Source of the DNA: Ampelomyces quisqualis
Taxonomy: Eukaryota; Ascomycota; Dothideomycetes; Pleosporales; Phaeosphaeriaceae
Assembly: GCA_018398575.1 (NCBI GenBank)
Contig: JAGTXZ010000024.1
Span: 248,001-312,000, forward strand
Direction: 5' to 3'
Length of the DNA stretch: 64,000 nt
The notes under the pieces are model-generated. The model searched no databases, was not told where the DNA came from, and saw nothing but the letters and a program-made list of their open reading frames with translations. Position 1 is the stretch's first letter, and each line of letters starts with the position of its first letter. Below, in pieces: positions 45,430 through 55,800 of the stretch. The position numbers were made by a program, and so were the translations under genes.

Positions 45430-46498
45430 ATGGCTGGCCAACAAAATCCACGAGCTCGCAAGTCGCCCAAGAACGTCGCTACACCTTCTGCAGAGGCGTT
45501 TCGTATGGCATCTTCGAGGCTTGAGCTTGTCAACAGCATGGCGCGTAGGCGTAAATCACCTAAAATTGTCTATCTTTCGACAGAAAGCGAGCAATCCGAA
45601 GATGGAGCCAATACTGTTACTGGTAGAACAAAATCAGTGAGGTAAATCCAAGACTGCCCTCGCAAACACGCAAGAATGCTGACCAGGGACGAGCTGCAAA
45701 AGGCCAAAGGTTCCAACCAAGCGCCACAGGCCAGTTATACAAGAGTCCGATGACAAGGGTATGTCTTCTGCCGTACTTAATCTACAAGTTTCTCACCTCA
45801 GCTCACAAGACTGTCTAGCGATAGGACAGACTGTGTCTGCCTCGAGGAACCGCAGAGCAGTACACAACATTGACAGATCTGAAGTCACTCTTGGTCTCAA
45901 GCAAAAGAATATCCAAGAGAACTTGCGTCTACGGGACCAAGAGGATGAGTCTGAATGGAACAGCGAAGATGACCGGGCGGATGACAACGCAGACCTCGAG
46001 GATCAAGACGGAGATTTTGAGAATGTCCAGGACGATCTTGACATTGACCTGAAAGAATGGAATACACAGAGCAAGCACCACAGCCGCACACGCAGTACTG
46101 CAAACAACGCTGCCGATAAAGCACTCCACGCTCAGCGATCCGCCTGTCCCATCAGAATCTCCAGCATGACAACTCAAAACCAGACATCAGGGCGCCATGG
46201 ACAGAGCAAGCATACTTACGGAAATGCTTCCAACAACGCAAATCTTCTAAGCTCCAGACCTGTCTACCACACGCTACAGACACCTTCCACAAGACAGGTA
46301 AAGGTGGATACACCTTGTGCTTTTCAACCCCGCAACAATCATACCCAAACAGCTATCCCCAATCGCAAGCGTGCAGCTACTGTCTACAATCACGACCATG
46401 CAGCTTATCAAGGCTCCGACATTCCGCTGCCAAGTGTCGAAGACTCCTATGCACGGGAGTACAGGATGAGATTGAGAGCTAGGAAGCGGCTGCCGTAG
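45430..46498 (+). CDS. Unidentified acidic disordered protein, possibly nuclear
   Basis: Exons 45430-45636, 45687-45758 and 45830-46498 give 315 aa; each junction is in phase, though exon 2 is only 24 codons. Not recognised. Basic N-terminus (NPRARKSPKNVATPSAEAF, SMARRRKSPK) followed by KIVYLSTESEQSED, a SUMO-interacting-like core also found in the gene just upstream. The middle is very acidic (DDRADDNADLEDQDGDFEN), then Asn/Gln/Ser-rich sequence, ending in RMRLRARKRLP. No signal peptide or membrane segment. Same strand and similar build as 43161-44828, so an old tandem duplication is possible but not shown. Confidence 0.55.
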
Positions 46499-46879
46499 GA
46501 CTTGCGGCGATACACACCCTAGGGCTACCTGAAGAGCATGTGCGCTATCAAGCGCCTACAGCTTACATTACGATCTGAGTGCATGCAAAATATCTTTGAT
46601 TTTTTTTTGATTTTTTTTTCTTACGTTGGGGCTGGCTGCACCCTACAAACATGCCTGCGTGCACAACGCAGAAGCAGAGCCTATCTGCAATAGTTACAAG
46701 TCACATTATCTACGAATGCAGAAGCCCTATGAGTTTCCACGGCGATTCTTTTCATATAGCTAGTTTAACTCCACCTATAAAATCAAAAAGTCCTTAGTAA
46801 AATCATACCCTTTTTTTTCTTCCTTTCCTCTCTTCTTCCCCTGCTTCCTTGTTGTCTTTTGTCCCTATATCCCTCTTCT
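46499..46879. other. Intergenic with poly-T runs
   Basis: It holds T8-T9 runs at about 46600-46620 and a T/C-rich tract at 46810-46860; no gene. Confidence 0.4.
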
Positions 46880-47167
46880 CTATATCCTTTTGTCTTGTTG
46901 CACTTCTCTAACAACAGTTCTCTGTTTTAAAAGCGCCTGCTTCTTCCGCGGCATAGTAACCAGCGCGTGATGCACAAACCACGCTAATCCGCTAAAGACA
47001 AACAATACCGCTGCAACAATAGCTAGTATCGCTAGCGTTGAGAGCGATGTTACGTCGCTGTTTAGACTTGTAAGTGTTGGAGTAGCGAGAGCTGCGTAGA
47101 TAGTAGTTGTATTGTAGGTGTTAGGTGTGGTTGTAGGGGTCGGGGCGTATGGGTTGAATGCTGGCAT
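46880..47167 (-). CDS. Small single-pass membrane protein, unidentified
   Basis: A single exon of 95 aa from ATG 47167. The N-terminal 40 residues are Thr/Pro/Asn-rich and probably extracytosolic, followed by one hydrophobic helix at about residues 43-67 (LAILAIVAAVLFVFSGLAWF) and a basic tail (MPRKKQALLKQR) that would sit in the cytosol by the positive-inside rule. No family recognised. Flanked on both sides by AT-rich sequence; expression is unproven. Confidence 0.45.
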   Translation of the reverse strand: MPAFNPYAPTPTTTPNTYNTTTIYAALATPTLTSLNSDVTSLSTLAILAIVAAVLFVFSGLAWFVHHALVTMPRKKQALLKQRTVVREVQQDKRI

Positions 47168-47626
47168 TTTTAGTGTGTTTGAGGTAATAATTATGGGACC
47201 AGTAGGTATGTTATGAATCTGGGGGGAGACTATAAAAAGTAGTTGTTAGTATTTATAGGGCGCGTAAGCGTAAGGCATTGTTTTGGGTAGAAAGGATGTT
47301 GTGCGAAGACAATGCTCGCGCAGGCTTATATCTACTTAGGCGACTTTTTAAGAGATGTGAAATGAAAATTTATACTCTAGGTAAGCTTAAGATGTTCTAG
47401 GAGGAGTAGGCATTGTGTTGATAGTTTAGCTCAATCGCTTCAACTAATGCACATTTAACTTCTTTAATAAGTCCAAATAAGTACACATGTTAAAGTCGAA
47501 TTAAAAAAAATGAAAGTAACAGGTACAGATTAGAAAGGTAAACAGACATTATATCTCAACTGCACTTCAGAGCCCTGCACCTAAGCTAACATTCTCAATA
47601 TTCTAACAATGTCTACCAACAGTGTT
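47168..47626. other. AT-rich intergenic stretch
   Basis: 459 bp of AT-rich sequence between the small membrane gene and the GH114 remnant; no feature seen. Confidence 0.4.
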
Positions 47627-48330
47627 TCATTTTAGCGGCTTAAACAAAGAAGGCAGATTCATGTTTAGTAAGTTAGTGCAGTTCCTCTTCTTGTCCTCAA
47701 AACAGAACACAGCCTTGTTTGCCTTGGTTACGGGCTTGTAGTTGTAGCATTCGTTGTGCTTATAGCACTGCCTATTGACAGCAAAGTCTATGTCTAAGAG
47801 AACATCAGCGATCATTGCTTGTTTGTTCTTGATTCTAATGGCGATGTTGCTCTTGTAGGCTGCACCAGCCATTAAATGAAAGAAGCTAACGTATTTGGAG
47901 CGACGATAGCCATAGCCGTCTTGGTTGTTGATCTGTAGAGGTGTAATCAGCACCATCTTCCAGAAGTGCAACGTGAGGGATTCGGACTCACGTAGCCATC
48001 TACATTTTCACCATCAACAGCGTGTCAACCTGCTTCTGCTGCTCTCTGGAAGCGCTTTTCCGCAATTTCTCGGACATTAACGCCCTCGAAGTCCACCCAG
48101 TTCTCGCCTTCCCACTCTGGATCCAAAGAAGCACCGTAATGGCTTGCAGAATAATTTTTCGCATCTGTACGCCAGTCCTCTCGGGAACCTGCATTGAAAT
48201 CGCAGATGACTTTCTTGTTCTTTACTAGATCTCTGATGTGCGATGTGGGTGGATTGGTGTCGATCACATCAAGGAGATCGATGTGAGTGATCGTGCCAGG
48301 GGCACATCTTAGTTGATTACGCGTTATTTG
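47627..48330 (-). pseudogene. GH114 (endo-alpha-1,4-polygalactosaminidase-like) remnant
   Basis: The minus strand carries the family order in broken frames. Segment 1, about 48325-48025: DLLDVIDTNPPTSHIRDLV, KKVICDFNAGSREDWRTDA, HYGASLDPEWEGENWVDF. After a frame break near 48025 come ENVDGY (the conserved Asp region) and DGADYTS, then segment 2, 47925-47627: YVSFFHLMAGAAYKSNIAI, DIDFAVNRQCYKHNEC, KANKAVFCFED. At least two frameshifts and in-frame stops separate these, and no signal peptide exon is found. GH114 TIM-barrel enzymes cleave galactosaminogalactan-type polymers. Here the gene is inactive unless the breaks are sequencing errors. It lies in an AT-richening stretch near the RIP block. 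Confidence 0.75.
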
Positions 48331-48800
48331 GGATTCATTGGGGATTGTGTCTCAATTATCGAAACTGGATGTAAATTTGTAGATCTCTGTTCGCTGTTCG
48401 ATGGGGGAGGCTAGCGAAATGCATGGCAACCGCCACTGGCACGGCCGGCGTAGCGCATGCGATAGGCCGCAACGTGATCCGGCTCGCTGCAACCATCCCA
48501 TCCTGGAGTCCGCCATCGTCTCCTCGTATCGTATCATATCAAGTCCTTATCACCGCCGCGCGAGTCACTAGCGCGTTCATCCACAATTGTCACCGATTTA
48601 TGCTGCGCTGCACGTAGCTAGTGTCATATAATGATGGCGGTCTTCTCTGAGTTACATGCTCCATTTCTATTCGCATGCTATTCTGAACGCACACCATCGC
48701 AGCCCGAAACATGACATGTCCTGATTCCTATCGAGATGATCTCGTCCTACCTCTAGCTCTATTTAGTAACAGAAGACCGGAGAAAGGCCCAGAGAATTCC
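48331..48800. other. Intergenic, no gene recognised
   Basis: 470 bp between the GH114 remnant and the 3' end of the DUF4470-MYND gene; normal GC content. Confidence 0.4.
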
Positions 48801-51800
48801 CTACTTGGTACGCCTACATGAACGCTTGTGGCTTTTCCAATCAGATCTTTGACAGCCTGAAGAGCAGTACTTGGCCGTATGACAAGCGCTACATTTCAGT
48901 AGCTTTCCCCCATTGAAAGCTTCTTCTTTGCCACATGCCACACAGCGTCCTATTGCTGACCCCGATGTCAGTGAGCCTTCGAATGGCGGTGCGACCATGG
49001 GAATTGAGAAGATTGGGGATATGGCTGCTCTCGTAACCAGGCCAGCCACGTCAGCCCAGTTCGGAACATCAGGCATGAAATCTTTTGGAAGGGAGCCGCG
49101 GCTACAGGGGCAAAAGATGTCGTTGTCTTCGTCCTTTGTTCGTTGATCGAAATTGGTGACATGATCGCATGCGCGATGATGGTGCCACTCCCTGCACCTC
49201 TCTGCAAATGACGGCAGAGTTTGCCTCCAAAGTTTGATCTCATCGTCATCAACTTTGATATGACAGAGCCCTTTCTCTGTGATGCCACGCAAGAAGCGTA
49301 CGATGCGCGGTACAAGGCTCTTGGTTAACGGTAAAACCGCCGTGTCCAGTACGACAGTTTGACTCCCAAGGTCTAGTCTCATGCAGGACACAAAGATGAG
49401 CATTTGAATTCCACCCCGAGTCGGATTGTCTAGGCCGAATACGTGCGACCTTCTTCCTTGTAATCCAGTAAAATGCATGAAAAGAGAGAACATAGAGTCT
49501 TTGAAGGCCACTCGGGTATCTGACCGTAAGACGCTCGTTGTGGAGTTGGATAGCTCACGCAGTCTCCGTTCTTCTCCGGAAAACATAGATGCCACATGCG
49601 GTGACAGCCACTTGAGTTGATTATGACGATTATGATCCAACACTGGCAGCGTTCGCATGTTGATGCGATGCATATTGTGGGTATCGACCCATGCATGCGA
49701 GGGAAAGAACGCTGGAAGGCTTGTCCACGGGTTTGAACCTAAAGGCGCTTCTATCTCTATATAAGCTGACCTCCTTGCAATGCGCATTTTACTCTTGTTG
49801 CCACAAACTGGAACTGGAAATGGCAACAGAATTTGGGCATTTCCACCGGTCAAGGTGATTGCAAGATCACAAGGCGCTGTTTGCTTCGTTTCTACGACGC
49901 ACCCGCTTTTCAAAGAACTTTTCAGCTTCTCGGAGACAAAATCCAGGCGGCCAGAAAGCGCAGCAATCCTGCCTTCCGCTTGCACAACACGTGCAGAGAA
50001 GGCAGTTTTGAACTCATGAGCTATCGGTCCGGTTGATGTGTATTCATCTCCTGACAGACAGGGATCGAATGTAGTTTCCGACAGGTTTGGTGGATGTCTT
50101 GAAATGTGAACATAATCTTTGTTTCCCAATGTTGTTTCGAAGATTTTCAACTCAATCCCCAACGATTGTACGAGCTTGGTACAGTTGAGTGGTGTGCTTT
50201 GCAATCCAAAAGCTACAATAGCAGTTTGCGGCTCAAGCAGGAGGAACCAAGTTGGAGTTTTAAACGATACGACAAGTGGGGAGTCGCCCCGCCACCGTAA
50301 GTCGTCTTCGGCGACTTGGAGTGCATAGTCATTGCTATAAATCTTCCCAACGGTCTTGATCGTACCAAACGTCACTTGGATACCAGAGAAGATGTTTTGC
50401 CAGCGACCAACTGTCGATCTGGAAGATGACTGCACGATGCAATGACTGATGGGAGTACCAATTTCGGTTGGCATGGGGCCGGTCAGAGCGCGTAACATGT
50501 TTCGAGGAACTTGTAGGGTTATCCAAACTATTCCTGGAAGCTCCATCCATCCGCCGAGTCCACCCGCAGACGGGTTCTTCCCAGATATTGTACGTGTAAG
50601 TACAGACGCAGAGTACAGACCTAGAGTATGGAGGTAGAGATATAGCTCTTGGATGTAATTCAATCCCATTGTGATTGTTGAATCATTTTCGATGAGCTCG
50701 AGAATGCGATCCATCAAGTCAGGCCAATCGACAGCGACTCGATTTTTGACCAGACAAAGAAAAAAGGCGAAGCTTCCACGATGGTAATGCACCGTAGAGT
50801 TTCGTTTCAACTTCAGGGCGTCGATACCCTTGATAAGTGACAGCAGGTCTTCATGCTGGAACATATTTCGGTATACCCGGTGGAGGACGTGCGCCAAGTC
50901 GGTTTCATCGAATCGTAATTTTCGTTCTATAGACCCCCAATTTCCTCTTGGGAGCAAACCAGACCGTTTCCACGTCAACTTAACGTGCATTTGCCTTAAA
51001 TTGTCACTTCCGGTCAGTCGAAGAGCCATGTCGAACATGACATCGTCTGCTGTGGATGTGCTAGATGCATTGGTCCAGTACTCGATGGGAAAGAGGTCCA
51101 AGAGCAAGGATATTGTAGCAAAATCTCCACAGAGTAGAGTATCAATGTACGCCCGATGGTCCTTTTCCCTTTTCACCAGCGACTCTGTGTACAGCGTAGA
51201 TGACAAATTACTTCTCAGTATGGGTGAAGTTGCTGTAAGAAGGTTCAAACCCCCTACGTGGTCGATGAGGTTGGATGTGTCGATAACGTTGAACGTGAAG
51301 GGTGCACCGTGTGTTGCGGCGTACTCCTTCCCGTCGAGCTCAATTGGGTTCAGGTTGTGGCAATTTTGGTAAGAGTTTCTTGACACCTTTGACTTCGATA
51401 ACTTAAGCTGCTGCAGTGTATGTGCAAAAGCAATCGCATCCCCAGTGAAGAACCGGATGGATAAGTCGGACCGAAATGATGACCGGAATGCGTCACACCA
51501 TTCTCGAAACTGAAGTCGCGCTGCCTCTACAACGCGAAGGACAGATGTTCTCGTTGGATCCACAGATGCAGGCAGAGTGCACTTCACTGGCGCGAATGCC
51601 GTCGCAAGATGAAACCCCAGAAGTGGATCAGTGCCGTAGTGAAGCGTAGGCGCTCCAATAGTATGTAAAGCAAATATAGGGTTTGGGAAATGAGTTTCTG
51701 ATAGAGTTTCAGGATCATGATCTGTGCTGCCGTGTTTCCAATAGTGCTGATACGATTTGTGGGCATCTTCTGCGTACTCGAGGCCCGCTGGGGCGGCAGA

Positions 51801-52264
51801 ACGTATACCTGTGGTTACATATGCATTTTCACTTCCAACGAAGTGCTCCCGAGTATCTTTTGCGCGCTTGATACTGGCTTCCAGAAGACAATCGAAAGCA
51901 GCTCTTGACTTCGCGTTCAGATCTTGCATAGAATACGCTTTCCATAAGGCGCGTACTCGAGTGAATGTCGCGAGGTCACAAAATCTCAGTATGCGGCCAT
52001 ACGATGTTTTATGCCATACGTCCATTGAGGTTGACAGAGAAAGCAGTTCCCTTGCCTGATTGTTCAGGAAATGAAGTGAAACTTGGTCCAAGTAGAAATG
52101 GTAATAGATATTCCAGATCGTTTGCTGGTGTTTGCCTTCGGTATCCGCGATAATCAGCGAGAATAGTAATATGTTCCTTGCTATGCGATCATGAGCAGGC
52201 AGATTGAATGGTACAATTCTCACATACCTATTACAGCATCTTCTATATCACAACACGTTATGTC
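48801..52264 (-). CDS. DUF4470-MYND zinc-finger protein, 5' end lost at a repeat junction
   Basis: Visible exons in transcript order are 52264-52228 and 52180-48801 (intron 52181-52227, gtatgt to catag), 1138 residues. The short first exon reads DITCCDIEDAVIARN across the junction, which is the middle of the DUF4470 signature ('..DFTCCDIEPAVIARNILLF'); about 40-60 residues that should precede it are missing because a 176-bp repeat begins at 52265. The C-terminus is a MYND finger: CVACGKEEAFNGGKLLKC, CHTAKYCSSGCQRSDWKSHK, RSC, with all zinc ligands. DUF4470-MYND proteins are common in Dothideomycetes and Eurotiomycetes, function unknown; MYND domains bind proline-rich peptides. No start codon survives in the visible first exon, so this is probably a 5'-truncated pseudogene with an otherwise intact frame. 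Confidence 0.8.
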
Positions 52265-52440
52265 TGCTACGGCCGAGGCCCAAAAGACAGCAAAGGTGTG
52301 TTGTATCGTGATTGTATTAGTTAGAGTTGAGAGTCTCATGAGTGAGGCGGCTCAAGCTATCTACAGGCAGGCACTGCCAAGGCACTAAGCCAAAATAGGA
52401 GATCCTTCATGGAAACTCTATATCCGATCTGTTCCATAGC
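52265..52440. repeat. 176-bp direct repeat, unmutated copy
   Basis: Begins TGCTACGGCCGAGGCCC and ends GTTCCATAGC; the partner is at 52634-52809. This copy keeps TCA/CCA sites and abuts the truncated DUF4470-MYND gene. Confidence 0.9.
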
Positions 52441-52633
52441 CTTGGAGGGTAATGGTCTGAACCCAGACAATCTTGAGTTCTGGCGAAACCACTTTATGAG
52501 AGGTCCCACCGAAGATGCAGATGAGGCAGATGACCCGCTGGCGCGACCTCAGCAAGCTGTGCCTCCGCCTGATCCTCCGCAGGCGGCCATACCACCATTT
52601 GCCTGACATGAGCGTTCTGAGCGACCCACCGCA
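52441..52633. other. 193-bp unique spacer between the direct repeats
   Basis: Normal GC. It holds most of a 65-codon plus-strand frame starting at 52409 in the first repeat (LNPDNLEFWRNHFMRG, then a Pro/Ala-rich end), possibly the tail of a retroelement or host protein; not recognised. Confidence 0.4.
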
Positions 52634-52809
52634 TGCTACGGCCGAGGCCCAAAAGACAGCAAAGGTGTGTTGTATTGTAATTGTATTAGTTAGAGTTAAG
52701 AGTCTTATGAGTGAGGTGGCTCAAGCTATCTACAGGCAGGCACTGCCAAGGCACTAAGCTAAAATAGGAGATCCTTTATAGAAACTCTATATCTAATCTG
52801 TTCTATAGC
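52634..52809. repeat. 176-bp direct repeat, RIP-mutated copy
   Basis: Same length as 52265-52440. About eleven differences, all C-to-T or G-to-A relative to the first copy, mostly at TCA/CCA or the reverse complement. Marks the left edge of the AT-rich block. Confidence 0.9.
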
Positions 52810-55800
52810 ATCTGCTTATCCTTTAAATTTTACTTTTTGTCTGCAAAATTGCGTTGTAATCTTATTAGACTCTTTTTGCTATAATCTTATTTACTATTTA
52901 AAATTGTTAAAGTCCTATTTGCTAGAGGCCTAGTTCTAAGTACTCTAAGCCTAGTCTTTATTCTAACCCTACTGCGTAATACTATTATTCTAAGGCGTGC
53001 CCTTATCTCTAGCGTTAACAGGCTATTTATTAATTCTAGTGTTAGCCCTTAGGCTACCTAACATTAAGAACTTGCTACCCTTACTATTTAGGTTAAGATC
53101 TTATACTATATTAGCAATTTTAGAAGGTTTAGTTAAAGAAGTTAGAGCTTAAGTAAGTTTAGGCTTAACAACTAGCTTAACAACTGTAATTTCTAGCTTT
53201 GCTTTAGGCTTAAGAGTAATAACTAACTATCTCTCTGTCTTTCTTACTAGTTTTACTATTAGCTTAATCTTTTACATAGTGTTATAGGTCTACTATACGC
53301 AAATCTGCACTACTTGTTAGAAAGCTTTTACTTTATTATTATTATTATTAGAGTAGTTGTTAGCTTGCAAGGTAGCTTCTAAGAGGGCTTGTTAGAAGTC
53401 TTATATTGCTCTACTAATATTAGTTTTAATTCTAAGAGCTATCTAAACTTATAAGTATTGTTTAAAAGAGGTAACTATTTGCTTAGTAACTGTAGTCAAA
53501 TAGTAGTGTTAAAGTCTCTATTTATGCAAGGCTTTCTTAAGGCAGTTCTTAGAGTTAATAAACTTAGAAGAAGTAAATAATAAGGTTAGTCCTACTAGAG
53601 CAAGGCTAGAACAAGCCTAGGTACCTACTACTAGAGTATAGGGCTGTTACTAAAAGAAGCCTTAGTTATAGCCTATAGTGTCTAATATAACGTAGGCTGT
53701 ATCCTTACCTATTAAAGAGTTAACTATAAGAATAGCAACTTTGCTAATCTCTTTAGTGTGCAGTTTATTTCTAGCGCAAAGAGTATTAGTAACTGCTACT
53801 TTACATAAGGTAATAAGCAAAGTAACTTATATATTATATAGAGCAATAACTAAGATGCAATAACCTAAGATTTAACAGGCGCAGTTAACTATGTTATGTA
53901 TAGTTACTACTGCTATTTCCTAATAATAGAATAATCTAGTTACGTCTTTTATAGAGTTTGTTGCTATACTAGTGTTAATAACTATAATAGGATAGAGAAC
54001 GCTCTAGATATAGCTATTTACAGCTTTAGCTTTGCCCTTAGCCTCTAGATTAAAAGAGCCTTGCACTTTGCTAATTTGCCTATTACTATTTAGAGTTTAG
54101 TATAGGTTTAAGAGAGGCTAGCTAGTAAACTATAAAGTATGCTTTAATTCTTAGATAAGAAAACTAGTATAGTAGAGTTAGGCTAGGGTTAACAGGTAGT
54201 ACTATTCTTAGAAAGAGTTATTAAGCTGTAGCTTGTAAGCTTAAGGGCCTAGTTAGCGTTAGTCTCTTACAATAAGGCAGAAATCTAAGCTTTAGTATAC
54301 TAATATAAAGCTAATAAACTCTAGGTTAGTTGCGTAACCTGCCTCTTTAAAGACAGTAGTAACAGCCTAGCGCATAAGCTAGAAACTAGCTAAAGTAGTA
54401 ATAGATACTGTTGCGTATATTACTAGTGCACGCTTTAGAATATACTAGTAAGCTGTCTTAAAAGTATCTTTAAGTAGCTTGTAGTTATTCTTATTAATGC
54501 AACCTTTTGTATCTAGGTCGCGCACAATAGAAGTAATATCCTGCAATTTCTAAGTAATAGCTTTTTGCTCTTTGTTGCTTTAAGTGTTAGCTATAAGATC
54601 TGTTACTATAAAACTATCTACTTAAGCAAGTTAGAGTGCAATCTAAGCTACTAAACTAGTAACTACTTAGAAGTGTTAATTCTTAATACTAGAGTAAGTG
54701 TTATAGAAATATTGTAAGTAGGTTTCTAATAGAGCAAGACTAGTATTACCTTTAACTAATAGATCTAAGATGTAGTAGGTAGGGTTTTAACTACTATCTA
54801 TCTTAAAGTGCAGATTAAGCATAGTAATAAAGGCGTTTTGTTTAGATAGAATAGAATAGTAACGCACTATTAATTTTATAGGTATATTTATTTACTTATA
54901 TACTTAGGTTATAATCTTAACAAAAGCCTTATAGCTATAGTTAACTATCTTATTCTAAAGGCAGTAATAGGTTACCTAGCTATTTTTAATTGTTATTTCC
55001 TCTGTCTTAGGTAGTTAAGCTTATTTACTTAGAACGCAAGAATAGTGTAAGGCGCTATTATTAAAAGAGTTAACTGCTAACTAGAATATATTATCTCTAA
55101 ATAGATTAGAGGTTGTTATTAAAGAATTGGAAAAGCTACTATAGAGGAGTTGCAGGTTTACTTGTAGTAGGGCAGGTTCGCTAAGGTAGTAAGGAAGTTC
55201 TAACTAATTAAAAGAAGACAACTTAGTATTTAATATAGGTTTGTTGTCTAATAAATTAGAAGAAAGGTTCCTAAAAGCTATTAAAGAAGCGTTAAGAACA
55301 GGCGTAGTTTGTTCTACTAGTCTATTAGTACTAGGGCAGTAATAGGGGTTCTTAAGTGCAGCAATTAGAGCATGTGCGTAGAAGCTTAAGAAGTAATCTT
55401 TATCTCTAGTGCTATTAAACTAAGGTATACTAAGAGTATTATCCTAAGAGGTGTTAAGCTATGTATTAACTTTGTTAACTTTATCTTATCTGTTCTAAGT
55501 GTTAGGTTCTTAATTGTCCTAAGTTTTAGAAGCGTTCTTAGGAGCATCTTTAGAAGTATCTAACTTTAGTTTAATGTTATTCTAAGCGTTATCTTAGTTA
55601 TTGTCTAGTAGTTCCTGTGTGCCCTAACTATTGTTAGGTTCTTTATTCTGTTTAGCCTAGTCAAGTTCTTCTATATTAGCTAGTGCTAATAATAGATCCT
55701 AGAGGTAGTAGGCAAGTTTAAAAAGTTGCTCCTTACAGAGTTAGGTAGAAACTTCTATGCAGAAAAGGTAGCCTGCTGCTATTACTATACTAGTATAGAA

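Noticed and set aside
52265..52809. The 176-bp repeats as LTRs of an element
   Set aside because: Only 193 bp lies between them and no primer-binding site or target duplication is seen; called plain direct repeats.
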